64,000 nucleotides of DNA from Desmodesmus armatus (GCA_007449985.2 VIIQ02000657.1:124001-188000), one strand, 5' to 3'. Counted from the stretch's first letter, positions 45,034 through 56,202 are shown. The notes: generated by a model from the sequence alone, not told the origin. Numbers and translations are program-made.

Positions 45034-45787
45034 AGGCTGCGTATGTTGCAGCCAACCGCCAAAGCTGCTGCTGCTGCTGGTGCCATTGCTGCCACCAGGG
45101 GAGAGGATGGCGGCTGTACTGCTGCCACTGCTGCCACTGCTGCTGCTGCCAGGCTGTCCTCCGACAGCGCTGCTGCCGCTGCTGTTGCTGCTGCTGCTGC
45201 CACTGCTGCTGCGGCCGTCGCCGTCCTGCTCCTTGTTCCTGCGGGCTTGCTCCTCCATCTCCTCACGAGCCCTGCACAATGCAACAGCACAGCAGCAGAG
45301 TTTGGTTGAGGCCATGCCACCACTCATCCATGGTAGCAAGTGACAGTCCATTGCAAGAATCATGGCCTCTCAGGTAGCTGCTAGTGCAATTGCCAAAAGG
45401 CAGGTTTGCAACCTCGTTGCACAATGCAACAGCAGAGCAGATGCAACAGCAGAACAATAGCCGACCCAGCTCCATGACACCACTCTCGCCTTTATCACCC
45501 AGTGACAGTTACAGCCACAGGGGTTGCTCATGTGCTGGTGCACTTGGACAGTAGGCAGTCTCCCCGCCCCACCAGCCTCGCAAACGGAAGTGCAGCCACA
45601 ACCGCTGCCGCCAGCAAATCAGCGGCGTCCCTCATCCCCTATACCTCGTGAGTTGTCGCTCCATCCTCTCTCGCTCCCTCTGCTTGCGTCGCTCCTCCCT
45701 GCGTGGCCTGCTGCTGAGGTTGATCTCACGCAGCTCGTCCTCATCATCCATAATCTGCTCCAACATCTCGCGCAGCATGTCAGCCTG

Positions 45788-45829
<42 letters not shown>

Positions 45830-48800
45830 CGCAAATGTTGTTTGTACTGTAGTGCTCAATCAGGCTGTGCGCCTGCACAGACAAGTTCAGTACATAATCT
45901 CACTAACAAACAGCAGCAGCAGCAGCAGCAGCACACATGCTGGCATGGATGGAGGAAATGAGGTGCAACAAGTGTTATGAACTGACACAGCCCTGGCTCC
46001 TCTGCTAATGAGGAGTATGTGACCCTGTTTTCCACCCCCTGTGGTGTACTGCACTGTAATGTCTTGTACTGTGCCATCCTGTACTGGACTGTAGTACCCT
46101 GCCAGTGAGGGTTTTTGCCTTAAAATCCCTGCTACCTGCCCTGAGGGTTGCACCTTGTTTTCGAGCTCCACCAGGGCCTGCTTGGTGTGAAACAACAGCC
46201 ACTCACGATATCCCCCCTCCCCCCGCGCCCCCCCCCCCTCTGACTGAATGCGGAGCTGCCGCGCACTCCAAACAGCTCAGGGTCACACCTTGTTTTCGAG
46301 CTCCACCAGGGCCTGTTTGATTCGCCGCAGCTCCTCAAGGTTGACGGGGTTGATGTCGCGCGGCAACTTCTGCAGCAGCTCGCCCACTCGCCGCGTCACC
46401 GACAACACCTCGGCATCAAGACGACCTGACAAATAAATGAAATGAAACAGCCACAGGCAGCACAAGGCATCAGTGACGGAACGCAATAGCAGATGTCCTG
46501 CGTTGTCGTAAGTGCCAGGGAAGCATGGACAATGCAGCATGTCACCTCTGCTGCTGAGAGGACTTGACCGTCCAGGTATCCATCCCGTGACAGAAACAAC
46601 AGGTACGGGTCCGACATGTGCACTGCACAACTCCTCTTTCACATACACTGACATTTGCAATTTCCAAGGTTAGCGCATGGCCACCAAGCCAGCGCCCAAC
46701 TGTAGCCACCATGAGCACGCCTAAAGCCTGCCCTCAACCCCAAACCTCAAAGCCCACACCCGGTCGGGGCCCGCCCCCCTTGTCTTCAAAAAAAAGCAAT
46801 CAAAAGCCGACACCCACCTGTAGCCACCATGAGTACACCCTCAAGCACCTCCAGCTCAAAAGGGGGCGCCCTGCGATACCCAGCATAACAAGCATCCAGT
46901 AAACGGCTTCCGCCACTCATTGCCTGTATGCACATCATGCGTGCTCACCAACATATACACACCCCTGCAGCTGCTGGTGCAGCCCTCCCTAAACCAAAGG
47001 GCAGAATCTTTGCCATGGTGTCACACATGTCACAACCTAATTCGGCCCTCACACGCTGACACAGTCCAACACCTGCTGCCTGTCTGGCGCTGTGCCGGCC
47101 CACCCACACCCCCTGCTAGTGGGGACACATGGGATACACATGCAACCAAGGAAAACCATTTCCTTGATGCCACAAAGGGAAAACCCTTCCACGCACCTGC
47201 TGCCTGCTTGTCGCTGTGCCGGGCTCCCTGAGCCGCCGTCCCGCCTGAACAGGTCACCCTGCTGGGAGCTGCTGCTGCTGCCTGCTGCCTGCTGACGCGC
47301 CAACAGCCGCTGACCCGCACTCGCCTGCAGCAGCCACAATGGCAGCAGACGTTTTTCTTTTGGGTTACGAGGGGAGGGCGGACTCCCAACGGCTGGACAC
47401 ATACGCAAACAATCAGGTGAAGCCAACTGCCGGGGGCCGGCAGTCAGGAGCACACATGCTTGTTGCCAGCACTGAACATCTGTGTGCGCACCTGCAAGCG
47501 CGGCACCAACGTGGCCAGCCCCCCCCCCCACACACCACCCTCCACTCACCCCCCCCCCCCCCGCCCCCAAAAGGGCCCATGCCTGTTAGCGTAACCACCA
47601 CTACCACTAGCAGGTTGGTGGGTGTAAGATGCTGAACGTCTGTGTGCGCACCTGCAACCGCGGCACCAGTGTGTCCAGCAGCCCCCCCCCCCCCCCAATG
47701 GCCCCATGCCTGTAACTGTAACCACCACTACCACTACTAAGTCGCTGTGTGTCAGACACCGAGCGTCTCTGTGCGCACCTGCAACCGCGGCACCAACGTG
47801 TCCAGCAGCTTGCGTGTGTTGTTGCTGGCAGGCTCAAACAGCAGCGCCTTGTCAGCAGTGACAATGGCCCTGCACACACAAGCACACAGACTCGGTCAAA
47901 TGGGCGTCATGTTTGGGTGCTGTTGTTTCGTCAGCCACAGGGAGGGGGAGAGACTGGCCCTGCACACCCAAGCACACAGACTTAGTCACAGAAGATTTAT
48001 TGTCTGTTTGCAGTGATAGGCAGTTTCATCTGCAATATACTGCGCACCCCCCCCTATAATAGACAGGGACTTGCATGTTCACTATATGCTAGCTACACAT
48101 GTATCCCTCTATGCCACACACACCCTCCTCACCTGACACCCCCCAGGTTGAGCAGCAGCACGTCCTCCTTCAACGTGATGAGGGAGAGGTCTTGATTAGT
48201 TATGTGTCAATGCATCTTGACACCCAGAAAGAGGTTGCACCCCAGGGAAACAGGGGTTGCACCCCAGGGAAACAGGGTGCTACCCAGAATGGCCTGACAC
48301 TCCCCTCTCCCCCCGCAAAAAATATATGCACACCGGTTTACCAGCCATGCTCACCTGACTCCCCCCAGGTTGAGCAGCAGGACGTCTTCCTTCAGAGTGA
48401 TGGAGGGAGAGGTCTTGGTGAAGTCTATTGAGGGGTCGATGCGTCGCAGGTCGCGCGGCTGCAGGTGGTGCTCGCGCAGCAGGTCTCGCCGCTTGATGCG
48501 CAGCCGGCGCACAGCACCCGTCTCGTCCAGCCTCAGCACCTGTGTGTGATGGAGGCAATACGTCGATAAAACAGTAACAGTCACAGTAGTTGGCTCAGGT
48601 GATATGAAGTAAATATGCGGGATGGTGTGAATTGCATGCAGCTACTCGCAGCCGCACAACTTCAACTTGAATGATTTGGGGGGGGGGGGGCTTGCTGTGT
48701 AGGCACACCACCTGCCCAAGCACCAGTCAACATAACTGTCATACTGCTGCCGACTGGTGGATTCACAGAAAGGAAAACATACATGCCACAATGTGTGCTT

Positions 48801-49963
48801 CCCTCATGAAGCAGCCCGCTGCTGCCTCGAAAAAGGGTCTCGCCGTCACAAGCACACAAGCGACAGAGTTGCCGCTGAGCATTGGAGGGGCCCCACCCCC
48901 TGCTGCCCCTTGATTCCCTCAATCATCCCCCGTCTACAGCTGCTGAGGTTGTCTGGCCCCCTGTGACTGTGAGGTAATCTGGCTCCCCCCCCCCCTCCAC
49001 GCCACCCCCACCCCCCTTCCACCCCCTCTGACACAACAACCCCGGCTGCTACATGGACAGCCCGCCCGGCCCTGCACCATTTTGCAGGGGCGTGCCATGC
49101 GCTGCTGGTGAGATGTGTGCTGGATGCATTGCTGTGATTAGGCATGGGGGCAGCCTGTACCATCGTGGTGTGCTGCATGCATCATTCTACTGGCGATGCC
49201 AAGACCTGGCCAAATGCCGGGCCGCTACCCAAGTGCTGGTGATGCAACCCATTGCAGCAACCTATCTGTTCAATTGCATGCACGACGTTATCAAAAATCC
49301 AACAGGTGCAGTCAGCAGACCACACAGCTGCTGCATATCCCACCATGTTAACCAACCCAGTGTTTGGCTGTGACATAGGTGTGTTAAAAAGCCCAGGCAC
49401 CCATGGCAACTTGCGGCAGCAGGGCATACCTCATAAAAGGCTTTGACGATGTGTGCTGTTGATGCATGTCCTGCGTGCATGCCACCTTCGTCGAATGACT
49501 CCAAAGCATCAGCATCTTCAAATGAGGCTGCTGTGTCCCTCGGCTCAAAATTCTCCAGGGAGTGCACTGCTGTCTGCAGCAGCTGCTTTGCCGATGCACC
49601 AAACGTGCTGGTGCTGCCATCGCTGCTGCTTCCGGTCTCGTCGATCGCTGCCTGTGCTGCAGAGAAATCGACTCGGTGCCGGGATTGTGCTGCTGCATGC
49701 TGCGGCTGCTTGTGCTGAGGCGCCTGGTGGGCTCTGCTGGTTTGCTTAGCGACCCAGTCAAACACAAAGGTTTGGGGGACGAAGCTGCTGCTGCTTCTAA
49801 GGTGTGGGTATGATAAGCTGTGTCTCTGGGGGCAACATGCCCCCAGCAGGGCGGGATGGCCCCCAGATCGCCAGTGCCGTGTGCTGCTGCTGTCCTGCCG
49901 GTGCACTAGGCGCTGGACGCTGGGCTGCCGCTGCAACGGTGTTATAATCAACCCGTGTTGCAT
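41564..49963 (-). CDS. MRS2/CorA-type magnesium transporter
   Basis: Forms a Mg2+ channel, probably in an organelle membrane. Exons: 49963-49430, 48539-48355, 47869-47779, 47324-47197, 46870-46818, 46425-46289, 45784-45645, 45271-44795, 43744-43633, 43274-43221, 42810-42689, 42012-41939, 41703-41564; every phase agrees; 748 residues. The first 60-80 residues are Arg/Ser-rich and poor in acidic residues, like a transit peptide. Then come HHLQPRDLRRIDPS, KEDVLLLNLGGVRAIVTAD, PPFELEVLEGVL, the long helix GRLDAEVLSVTRRVGELL..ELRRIKQALVEL, MDDEDELREINLS, and TM1 with the diagnostic GIFGMNMRSTLE (GMN at 706-708) and TM2. Exon 8 (residues about 423-581) inserts Ser, Gly and Gln runs, and exons 9-10 add Arg/Asp and poly-Glu segments, absent from ordinary MRS2. 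The edges of seven exons are copied into adjacent introns or flank. Confidence 0.93.
42229..42737 (-). repeat. Four copies of MRS2 exon 11 3' end with donor site
   Basis: The true exon end (about 42737-42689) is followed in the intron by copies at about 42531-42483, 42398-42355 and 42283-42235. Each resembles GACCTGGAGGAGTCCATTGG..AGCGCAAGGAG and is followed by GTGGGC or GTCAGT. The copies are separated by C-rich (sense G-rich) spacers. Confidence 0.9.
44200..44540. other. AT-rich island in MRS2 intron 8
   Basis: 44405-44535 is strongly AT-rich (TTAATATAATAATAACTATT, repeated ATAATAACTAT) in an otherwise GC-balanced to GC-rich window. The preceding 200 bp also has unlike composition and no CAG/CTG repeats. 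It may be an insertion, for example of organelle DNA or an AT-rich mobile fragment. Confidence 0.5.
45789..45827. repeat. (CAG)13 at MRS2 exon 7 acceptor
   Basis: On the sense strand this is (CTG)13 followed by TCAG and exon 7, so the triplet array occupies the position of the polypyrimidine tract. A second, shorter CAG run lies at 45911-45932. Confidence 0.95.
46150..46319 (-). repeat. Duplicated 3' end of MRS2 exon 6
   Basis: The exon end CAGGCCCTGGTGGAGCTCGA followed by AAACAAG|GTGTGA (46319-46283) recurs almost unchanged as AAACAAG|GTGCAA at 46187-46145, inside intron 6. Confidence 0.88.
46696..46840 (-). repeat. Duplicated 3' end of MRS2 exon 5
   Basis: GTGTACTCATGGTGGCTACA at the end of exon 5 recurs as GTGCTCATGGTGGCTACA near 46722-46702. 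In the copy the junction reads CAGTTGGG instead of CAG|GTGGGT, so the equivalent donor is damaged. Confidence 0.8.
47070..47224 (-). repeat. Duplicated 3' end of MRS2 exon 4
   Basis: The exon 4 end CGGCACAGCGACAAGCAGGC|AGCAG|GTGCG is matched at about 47099-47070 by CGGCACAGCGCCAGACAGGC with AGCAG|GTGTT. Confidence 0.85.
47481..47810 (-). repeat. Three copies of MRS2 exon 3 3' end with donor site
   Basis: The exon end, encoding LDTLVPRLQ and followed by GTGCGCAC, is repeated at 47681-47640 and 47519-47481. The copies keep TTGGTGCCGCGgTTGCAG|GTGCG with few changes. Confidence 0.9.
48128..48417 (-). repeat. Duplicated 3' end of MRS2 exon 2
   Basis: The last 60 bases of exon 2, encoding SPSITLKEDVLLLNLGGV, and its donor recur about 220 bp downstream in intron 2 (48193-48128). 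The copy keeps the GTCAG|GTGAGG-type junction with about six substitutions. Confidence 0.9.
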
Positions 49964-50353
49964 GAAAATGTTACACCATAGGCAGCACGATCAGGCAAGA
50001 GGAAGCACTGGATCTAGCAGTGCTGGCAGCTTGTTGCAGAGGTGATGATGACGAGTCCAGGATTGACGTGCTGAGGAATTGTGGGCTGCATTCAAGGGTA
50101 GAAATGGTATTCAGCATGATCACGGTCCTCCAAATCCTCGAAAAAGAAAGTGACATGTCTCAGCATCGGTGACCAATGCTGACAATCATGGGAATTGAGC
50201 TTCGCAGAAGCATTGGTTACGGTTCAATGCATTTAGTCTGTTCACACGGCACCTCAAGCGCACACAGATCGCAAGTTTGCAACCAAAAGCAGTAGACCAG
50301 ACAGTGTGTGCTTTCGGTTTTGCTTTCGTGCTGCCCCTTTGCTACTCTCGGGC
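49964..50353. promoter_or_regulatory. Divergent promoter region, MRS2 / MUL1-like
   Basis: Only 390 bp separate the two ATGs, so the promoters and both 5' UTRs must be compact or shared. No specific element is recognised. Confidence 0.55.
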
Positions 50354-53221
50354 ATGTCCAGGCTTCGTGATGAAATCAACAGCTACCTATCAATTCCCGG
50401 GGCTATGTGCATGGTTACAGCAGGTTGGCTGTGGCTAGCAGCAAACCACGTCAATGAGGAAGCACGGCGTGTCAGCCAAGCCTACGTCCTTGACAGCTTA
50501 TCAGGTACCAATCGCTGCTGTTATCACGTCTCCTTACGCTCCGAAAGAGTTATTGCTGGACCGCAGTTGCCACAGCCTGGCAGGACTGAGTGCTGGCCCA
50601 ACAGCAGAGGGTGTGCACCGCTGTGCTGTCCTGCAGATGCGCGCAAGCTTGAGCGCTTGCTGCCGATGTTGGTAGCTTTGAGAGGCAGGGTGGAGTCAAA
50701 CGACCCCAAAAAGTGTGAGCTGAGCGACAGGAAGGCAGCGATCCATGAGGTGAGCAATGCAAAGCATACCAGTCTGCCGTGCTAAACGGTCAGCTGTCGC
50801 CCCCACTATACGTAGTTTGGCATGCATGGAAAGAGCAAATACTTGGAAAGACACTGCTCCACCTTCTGCACTCTATGGCAGAGGTAGCGGAAGGTAGCAG
50901 AGGACTGCACAGTAGCAGGAACCTCTCGCAGTTGCACTTGGGCTTGTTGCAGTCTAAGCACCGATAGCGCAGAGGCAGAATGTCAGTCATTGGGAGGCTG
51001 GGGAGGCAACAGACATCTGTCGTCCAAGCACACAACACAGCAGGACGTTTTGGATCGTGGTCATGGCCAAATTCAGCTGCGCTCGTCCTTCCACTTATCG
51101 CCTCCTCTGCTCTGTGTTCTGCCCTGCGCTGCTGTCCTGTGCTCTCGTTTGTGGTGTGGTGTGGTGTGCTGTGCTGTGCTGTCAGGTCCAAGAGGAGGAC
51201 ATCCTGCTGGTGAAGGGGCCCACAGGTGCTCCTGAGCGCAAGCCCTTCGACACACGCAGGGAAAGCACGGAGCGCGAGTGGTTTGTGGTGCGTCTGGGGG
51301 CTGCTGGCTGCTTCATGATGTGTTCCATCTGTTTCTTTTCTGTTGTTGCCAAGCTCGGTGCGAACATGGCGCCACTTCAAGGCAGGCGGCATGTCCATGC
51401 AGATGCTGATACAGCAATTGGAGAAATGTTTGCGTGTGCAGGCGGATGACTCCCAGTGTCCTATCAAGGTGGTGCGGGGGCGGGAGGCGCTGCCCTCTGA
51501 GCTGGGCACCGTGCTGGAGGTTGCGCAGGAGTACAACGAGCAGCGGGAGGGCGTCAAGCACTCCACTATGCAGACGGTCAGCCAAATAATCACGTGAGTT
51601 GCGGCGATGCGTTTGGTGAGTGGGTGCGTGCGTGTCTTTGGCAGTGGCCTCTTGTCACACAGACATCGACTGTGGCCAATTGTTGTGGATGTCGGTTAGA
51701 TCCCAGGCAATTGGGTGCGTTTGAATGAGTGAGTGTATTGGGTTCATCGGGGGTTATGTCGCAGGGATGCTTTCATGGCAGCGCCTCTTGTGCTATATCC
51801 TTGTCTTGTGTGTTGTATAAAAAACATGTCTGCGGGTGGTGTCCATTCCGTGTCGAAGGGTTCGCCAGCTGCCATTGAAGCCGCCCCTGAGAAGACGTCG
51901 CTGATTTCCAGATGTGCAGCAGCACAGGTAACAGGCCATTCTTGTGTCCTTTCCTGCTGTCTATATGCCGCAGGGGAGGTCGGTACCAGGGCCACAAGAA
52001 GACTGAGAAGTTCCTGCCTGTGGGGGCCATTGTGACAGTGGTCGGTGAGCTGGCACGCAACAGCATCAGCACAGGCAGCGGCATCAACATGTTCAGGTGA
52101 GGCTGCTGCCACGTGCGGGTCAAAGCACAAAGTGAAGGAGAGGGCGTCTCTGTGGTGGTTGGTGTCTCGGCCGTAGCCTTTGGGGTGTACTGGGGGCAGG
52201 ACTGGTGGGACAATTATCAGCGCAGGCTTGACCATGATAAGGGCAACCAGTGTGAATCAAAGGATAACTCTGCGTTCGTTGTTGCCTGGGCCAAAGCCCT
52301 TGGGGTGTACTGGGGCTGGAAGTGGTGCGCCAACTAAAATCTGTCTGTGACTGCCTGTTGTATTGTGGCGTGTCTGTGCATGCAGGTACTTGCTGCAGCC
52401 GCCTGCACCCCGAGGGTCCCCCTTCATCATCACTAACAAAACCATCACTGAGCTGCACTTGGCGCTGGCACGCCGGGCTGGACACTACAAGGTACGGTCA
52501 CAGGACGGCAGGAGCAGCAGGATGGTTTTGACCGTGTTGGTCTTGGATCAATCTTAACTGTTGGATAGGCAGTCAAAGCTAGCGGCTGATTGCTTCCCGT
52601 CTCCTGTGCCAGCTGCCCTCTGCACACACAACAAACACAGTCAATCACCTCCCTACCTCTGCTCGTGTGTTGCGTGTCTGCTCTCAATGCTCACCAGACG
52701 TTGGCATAATGTCCAGGAGGTGTGGGTGCATTCCTGTCCCAGCTGCCCTCTGCACACAGCCAACACAATGTTTACCACCCGTACCTCTGCTCGTGTGTTG
52801 CTTGCCTGTTCCCACTGCTCACCAGACGCTGGCATGGTGTCTAGGAGGCGTGGGTGCATTTCTCGTGGTGCGGAAAGCGACCCGGCAGCTCATACGGCGA
52901 TGGCGAGAGCACCAGGCGCGTGAGCGCGTGCGCAAGGCGCTGCTGCTGCAGCAGCAAGGCGGCACAGCAGCAGAAGGAGGCAGCGGCTCCATCTGGGATG
53001 CAGAGGCGGGACTGGCTGGTGGCGGCAGCAGCGGCGGGGGTGGGGGTGCTGATAGTGGGGCGGGCGTGTGTGTGGTGTGCCTGAGTGCCCCCTCGGAGAT
53101 GGTGTATGTGAAGTGTGGGCACATGTGCTGCTGCAGCAAGTGCACGGCCACTATGGGCGGCAGCAAACGGTGCCCTGTGTGCCGGACGGAGGGCAGTGTA
53201 ATCAAGGTCTTCAGGACGTGA
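50354..53221 (+). CDS. MUL1/SP1-type membrane E3 ubiquitin ligase (GIDE + RING)
   Basis: Outer-membrane ubiquitin ligase of mitochondria (MUL1) or chloroplasts (SP1/SPL). Exons: 50354-50504, 50637-50749, 51186-51287, 51442-51593, 51974-52096, 52386-52491, 52826-53221, giving 380 residues. A first membrane segment lies in exon 1 (AMCMVTAGWLWLA). LLPMLVALRGRVES and KCELS start the GIDE domain, which continues through FLPVGAIVTVVGELA. A second membrane segment opens exon 7 (TLAWCLGGVGAFLVV). The C-terminal RING has CVVC..CGHMCCCSKC..CPVC, a C3HC4 set. The join of exons 3 and 4 is uncertain: an alternative (exon 3 ending 51280, exon 4 starting 51354) is also in phase, gives 407 residues and adds a WRHF-containing segment. 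The upstream GTG at 50306 is not chosen because ATG follows in frame. Confidence 0.9.
51148..51184 (+). repeat. GTGGT/GTGCT pentamer tract at MUL1 exon 3 acceptor
   Basis: Three GTGGT-type and three GTGCT-type units run into TCAG at the 3' splice site (51185/51186). Confidence 0.85.
52609..52862 (+). repeat. 127-bp duplication covering MUL1 exon 7 5' edge
   Basis: Intron 6 sequence with CAGCTGCCCTCTGCACACA, CTCGTGTGTTG, the acceptor TGCTCACCAG and the first 30 bases of exon 7 is present twice in tandem. The upstream copy reads ACGTTGGCATAATGTCCAGG where the true exon reads ACGCTGGCATGGTGTCTAGG. Confidence 0.92.
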
Positions 53222-53304
53222 TGGGAAGTGATGTGGTGTGGCCCGCATTAGTGTGTTGTACTGTACCATACTGTACATCAGTTTTGTTGCGTCTGGTTCT
53301 GCCC

Positions 53305-53309
53305 TGTAA
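53305..53309 (+). promoter_or_regulatory. Poly(A) signal TGTAA of the MUL1-like gene
   Basis: TGTAA lies 84 bases after the stop. TGTAA is the established poly(A) signal of Chlamydomonas and relatives; its use here is inferred from position. Confidence 0.5.
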
Positions 53310-54592
53310 GCTGTTTGCTCTGTGAGTTGCCCTTGATTGGGAGTCCAGCCAAGGGTGAAGCAAAGAACGGTCACAGTAATGGCTGGTGCACAGAATGACA
53401 TGGTGTGTTTGTTGCATCTGTAGATCCAAGCTTCCTGCCTCAAAAAATAGGCTGTGCAAGTCGAGCCTGCTGACGGATGGGCTCAGCTTTGCTTGATTGC
53501 GCATGTTGGTTGCTGTTGTGTGGTGGCAGTAGAGATGCATCCGAGTGTGGTCGTTGTTTTGGCACTGTTTGACTTGGCTGCTTTGTGGTTTGCAGGAAGC
53601 AGCTGGGTGGACTGCCAAATACTCTGGTTGGTGTTTGTAACACCCTGGTCTAGGCACCATGTATCACTGCGTTAGTGGCATCTGCACGATGGCAAGCATT
53701 ACTAGTGCACAATGTGCACCACTTTCTCAGCGTGTGCAGCCATATTACATGCATACTCACACAAGGCTGCCTTCCTGCCTGACAATTCCAAGGCAGCTGC
53801 TGGTGAACGACATAAACTCATGCACCAGTAAAAACATGGTGCTGCGCCACCATAACAGCTAATTGCCAGTAACCTTTGGCTACAAAAAACCGAAACTTGA
53901 TACGGGCCAAGTCTTCATGCACAAGCCAAGATCTCAACAAGATAGCACCTCGCAAGATCACCCCCACCCCTTTCCACTGAGCCACTGATAACGCCTCCTG
54001 AGCACCTTGTGCGTACCTTGTTCCCCAAGAACCATCACATGTCCCTTGAATAGCCTCACATGTCTCCCTAGCCGTCGCCCGTTGTTCAACCATTACTGCA
54101 CCTTTAGTGCCAGCATCTCACCACCACACCAAAAACATTCTGACACCCACCCACCCAAGGGAACTGCTGGGAGGGCTGCAGCAACACATGCACACCATAA
54201 TATCAAAGCTGTGGACAGCTTTACAAGCTACGCAATCAATCAAACGACAAAAAGATCCGAGCACTCCTCACAGAATTTTGAGGGCGTTATGCACTGCGCA
54301 AAGGGCGGCATGCACGAGAGCAGGGTTATCTGCTGAAGGCAGCACTTGCATGCCAAGCATGCACGCCCGAGCAAGCATCAATCAGCTGCACACAGGCTCC
54401 ACTGCAGCTGGGATGGGAACAGTGTGACAGTGACGAGCGGTGGGCATAACCGTCAGCAGCGGCATGCAAGTAATCGCGCCCGCTCAGGAATCAGCAGTCC
54501 ACTCCCGCACTGGTTGCAAGCTGCACAAGAAGCACTCCACAGGCACTGCTGGCATCACTTTGATTGGAGATGCGCTCGGCATGCACACCAAA
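53310..54592. other. Intergenic, no gene recognised
   Basis: Both strands show only short frames without family motifs. The long frame from 54346 joins this DNA to the LINE by chance and is not a gene start. Confidence 0.5.
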
Positions 54593-56202
54593 TGCTCAGC
54601 TTCGAGGCCTGCGAGATACAGCAGATCGTGGATGTGCTTGATGTCTTCTGCACATTGTTTGATATGGAGGTGAACCTTGCGCCGCACAAGACTTGTGTCG
54701 TGTGTTTCCGCCCGCAACACTTGAGGGTGCCTGCAGGGTTTCGCCTTGTGTTTCGGGGCCGTGAAATTGCGCTGCAATCAGAGTGCGTGTATCTGGGCGT
54801 GCGTGTGCATGCCACTCGGGGGCTTCTGGGGGCGTCGGACGCGCTGGCAGTTTCCGGCAGCAAAGCCATGCATGCCATGCTGACGCGCTGTCGTCGGGCT
54901 TGCCTCACCCAGTTTGACATCAAGTGCAGAATGTTTGATATTTTGGTCGAGCCTGTGTTGTCATATGCGTCGCATATCTGGGGCCCGGCAATGTTTGTGA
55001 AGCGCCTGCACTCCGCACCGTACGACACACAAGCCGAGCGTGTGCACACCTCGTTCCTGAGGATCATGACAGGATCCATCAAAGGGGTTGCCAAGGATGT
55101 ATTATACCGGGACCTGCACCGCATTCCCGTCATGTACCACTGGGTAGTCCTGGCTGCGCGGTGGTGGACCAAGCTGTCGGATTCGCGTGATGAGGAGCCC
55201 AGGTCACTGGCCAGTTGTGTGTGGCGCGAGGACGTTATGTTGGCCTTGGATGGCTGTCAGCGTTGCTGGTCGTATGGTGTGTTGCACACTATGTCTGGCT
55301 TGCAGCTCCTTGATAGTAGCTGGCGGCAGCAGCCTTTGGAGTGGGTGTTGCAGCAGCGGTGGCAGGAGTCAGCTGTGCAGGCTGCCTTGGCTGGCCTGTT
55401 CCGTGATAGGTGGCAGGGTCTTACAGAAGGCAGCCCTCGCACTGCACCGTCTGCCGGCATTCACAGGCTTACACACCATGCATGGGTATACCCTCTTGAC
55501 CCTGGCTTTGATCCTTTCTCTAGAGACCATGCAGCCCCGCATATGAAGTTGTGCTTGTCTTTCAACGTGGCACAAAACCTGGCGCAGTTGCGTGTTGGCT
55601 CTGCACATCTTGAAATTGAGCAGGGTCGCAAGCGTAGGGAGTCTGTCCCAAGGGCGGATCGCATCTGTCGTTTGTGCTCTGGTCAGGACGCTTCGCTGGC
55701 CAACCGCGCTGCTGTGCTGGCCCGTACTGGCACCAGCAACAATGTTGAAGATCTAAAGCACTTCATTCTTGAATGTCCCGTGTATGATGATCTGCGCACC
55801 GCCTGCCCAGCCTTTGCTGACCCGGCTTCAGTCCAGTTGGGTGACCAAGATTGTGTTGCTACTGTGTTTCAACATGCCGAACAGTCGGCCCTGGCACACA
55901 CTTTGTACAAAATGAAAGTGCGCAGAGCACGCTTGCTTGGCCTTACTATGGGTATTTGACTGACTTTGTTCTGTTTCTTGTGTCCACACTGGTATAGTTG
56001 CCTGCCCTCATCTCTGCACACAATAGGTTCCTAGCATGGCTGGCACTTGCTGCAATTCTGGTGGTTCTGCCTTCTTTGGTCAACCCGGTGTAGGTGGTGC
56101 AAACCACCGCAGGGGAGACAACTTATGAGGTTCACCTGGCTCGATCCTGGTGGGCAATGCCATTGTTGTTTGGCGAAAATGTCCATGTAACATACTCCCC
56201 CA
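54593..56202 (+). mobile_element. 5'-truncated second copy of the same LINE
   Basis: 1610 bp match 33790-32181 on the minus strand with no length difference. The copy starts inside the ORF just after the YADD motif and ends at the same 3' base (CCCCCA). The flanking sequences differ on both sides. No clear target-site duplication was found. Confidence 0.93.
54598..55959 (+). pseudogene. LINE ORF2 fragment (RT thumb and C-terminal domain)
   Basis: Open from LSFEACEIQQ to the natural stop but lacking motifs A, B and C of the reverse transcriptase, so it cannot be active. Compared with the other copy I count four amino-acid differences (Tyr to Cys, Ser to Arg, Thr to Ser, His to Arg) in about 450 residues, showing a recent common source. 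Confidence 0.92.

Noticed and set aside
54346..54592. N-terminal extension of the second LINE ORF
   Set aside because: Unrelated flanking DNA joined in frame by chance; homology to the other copy starts at 54593.
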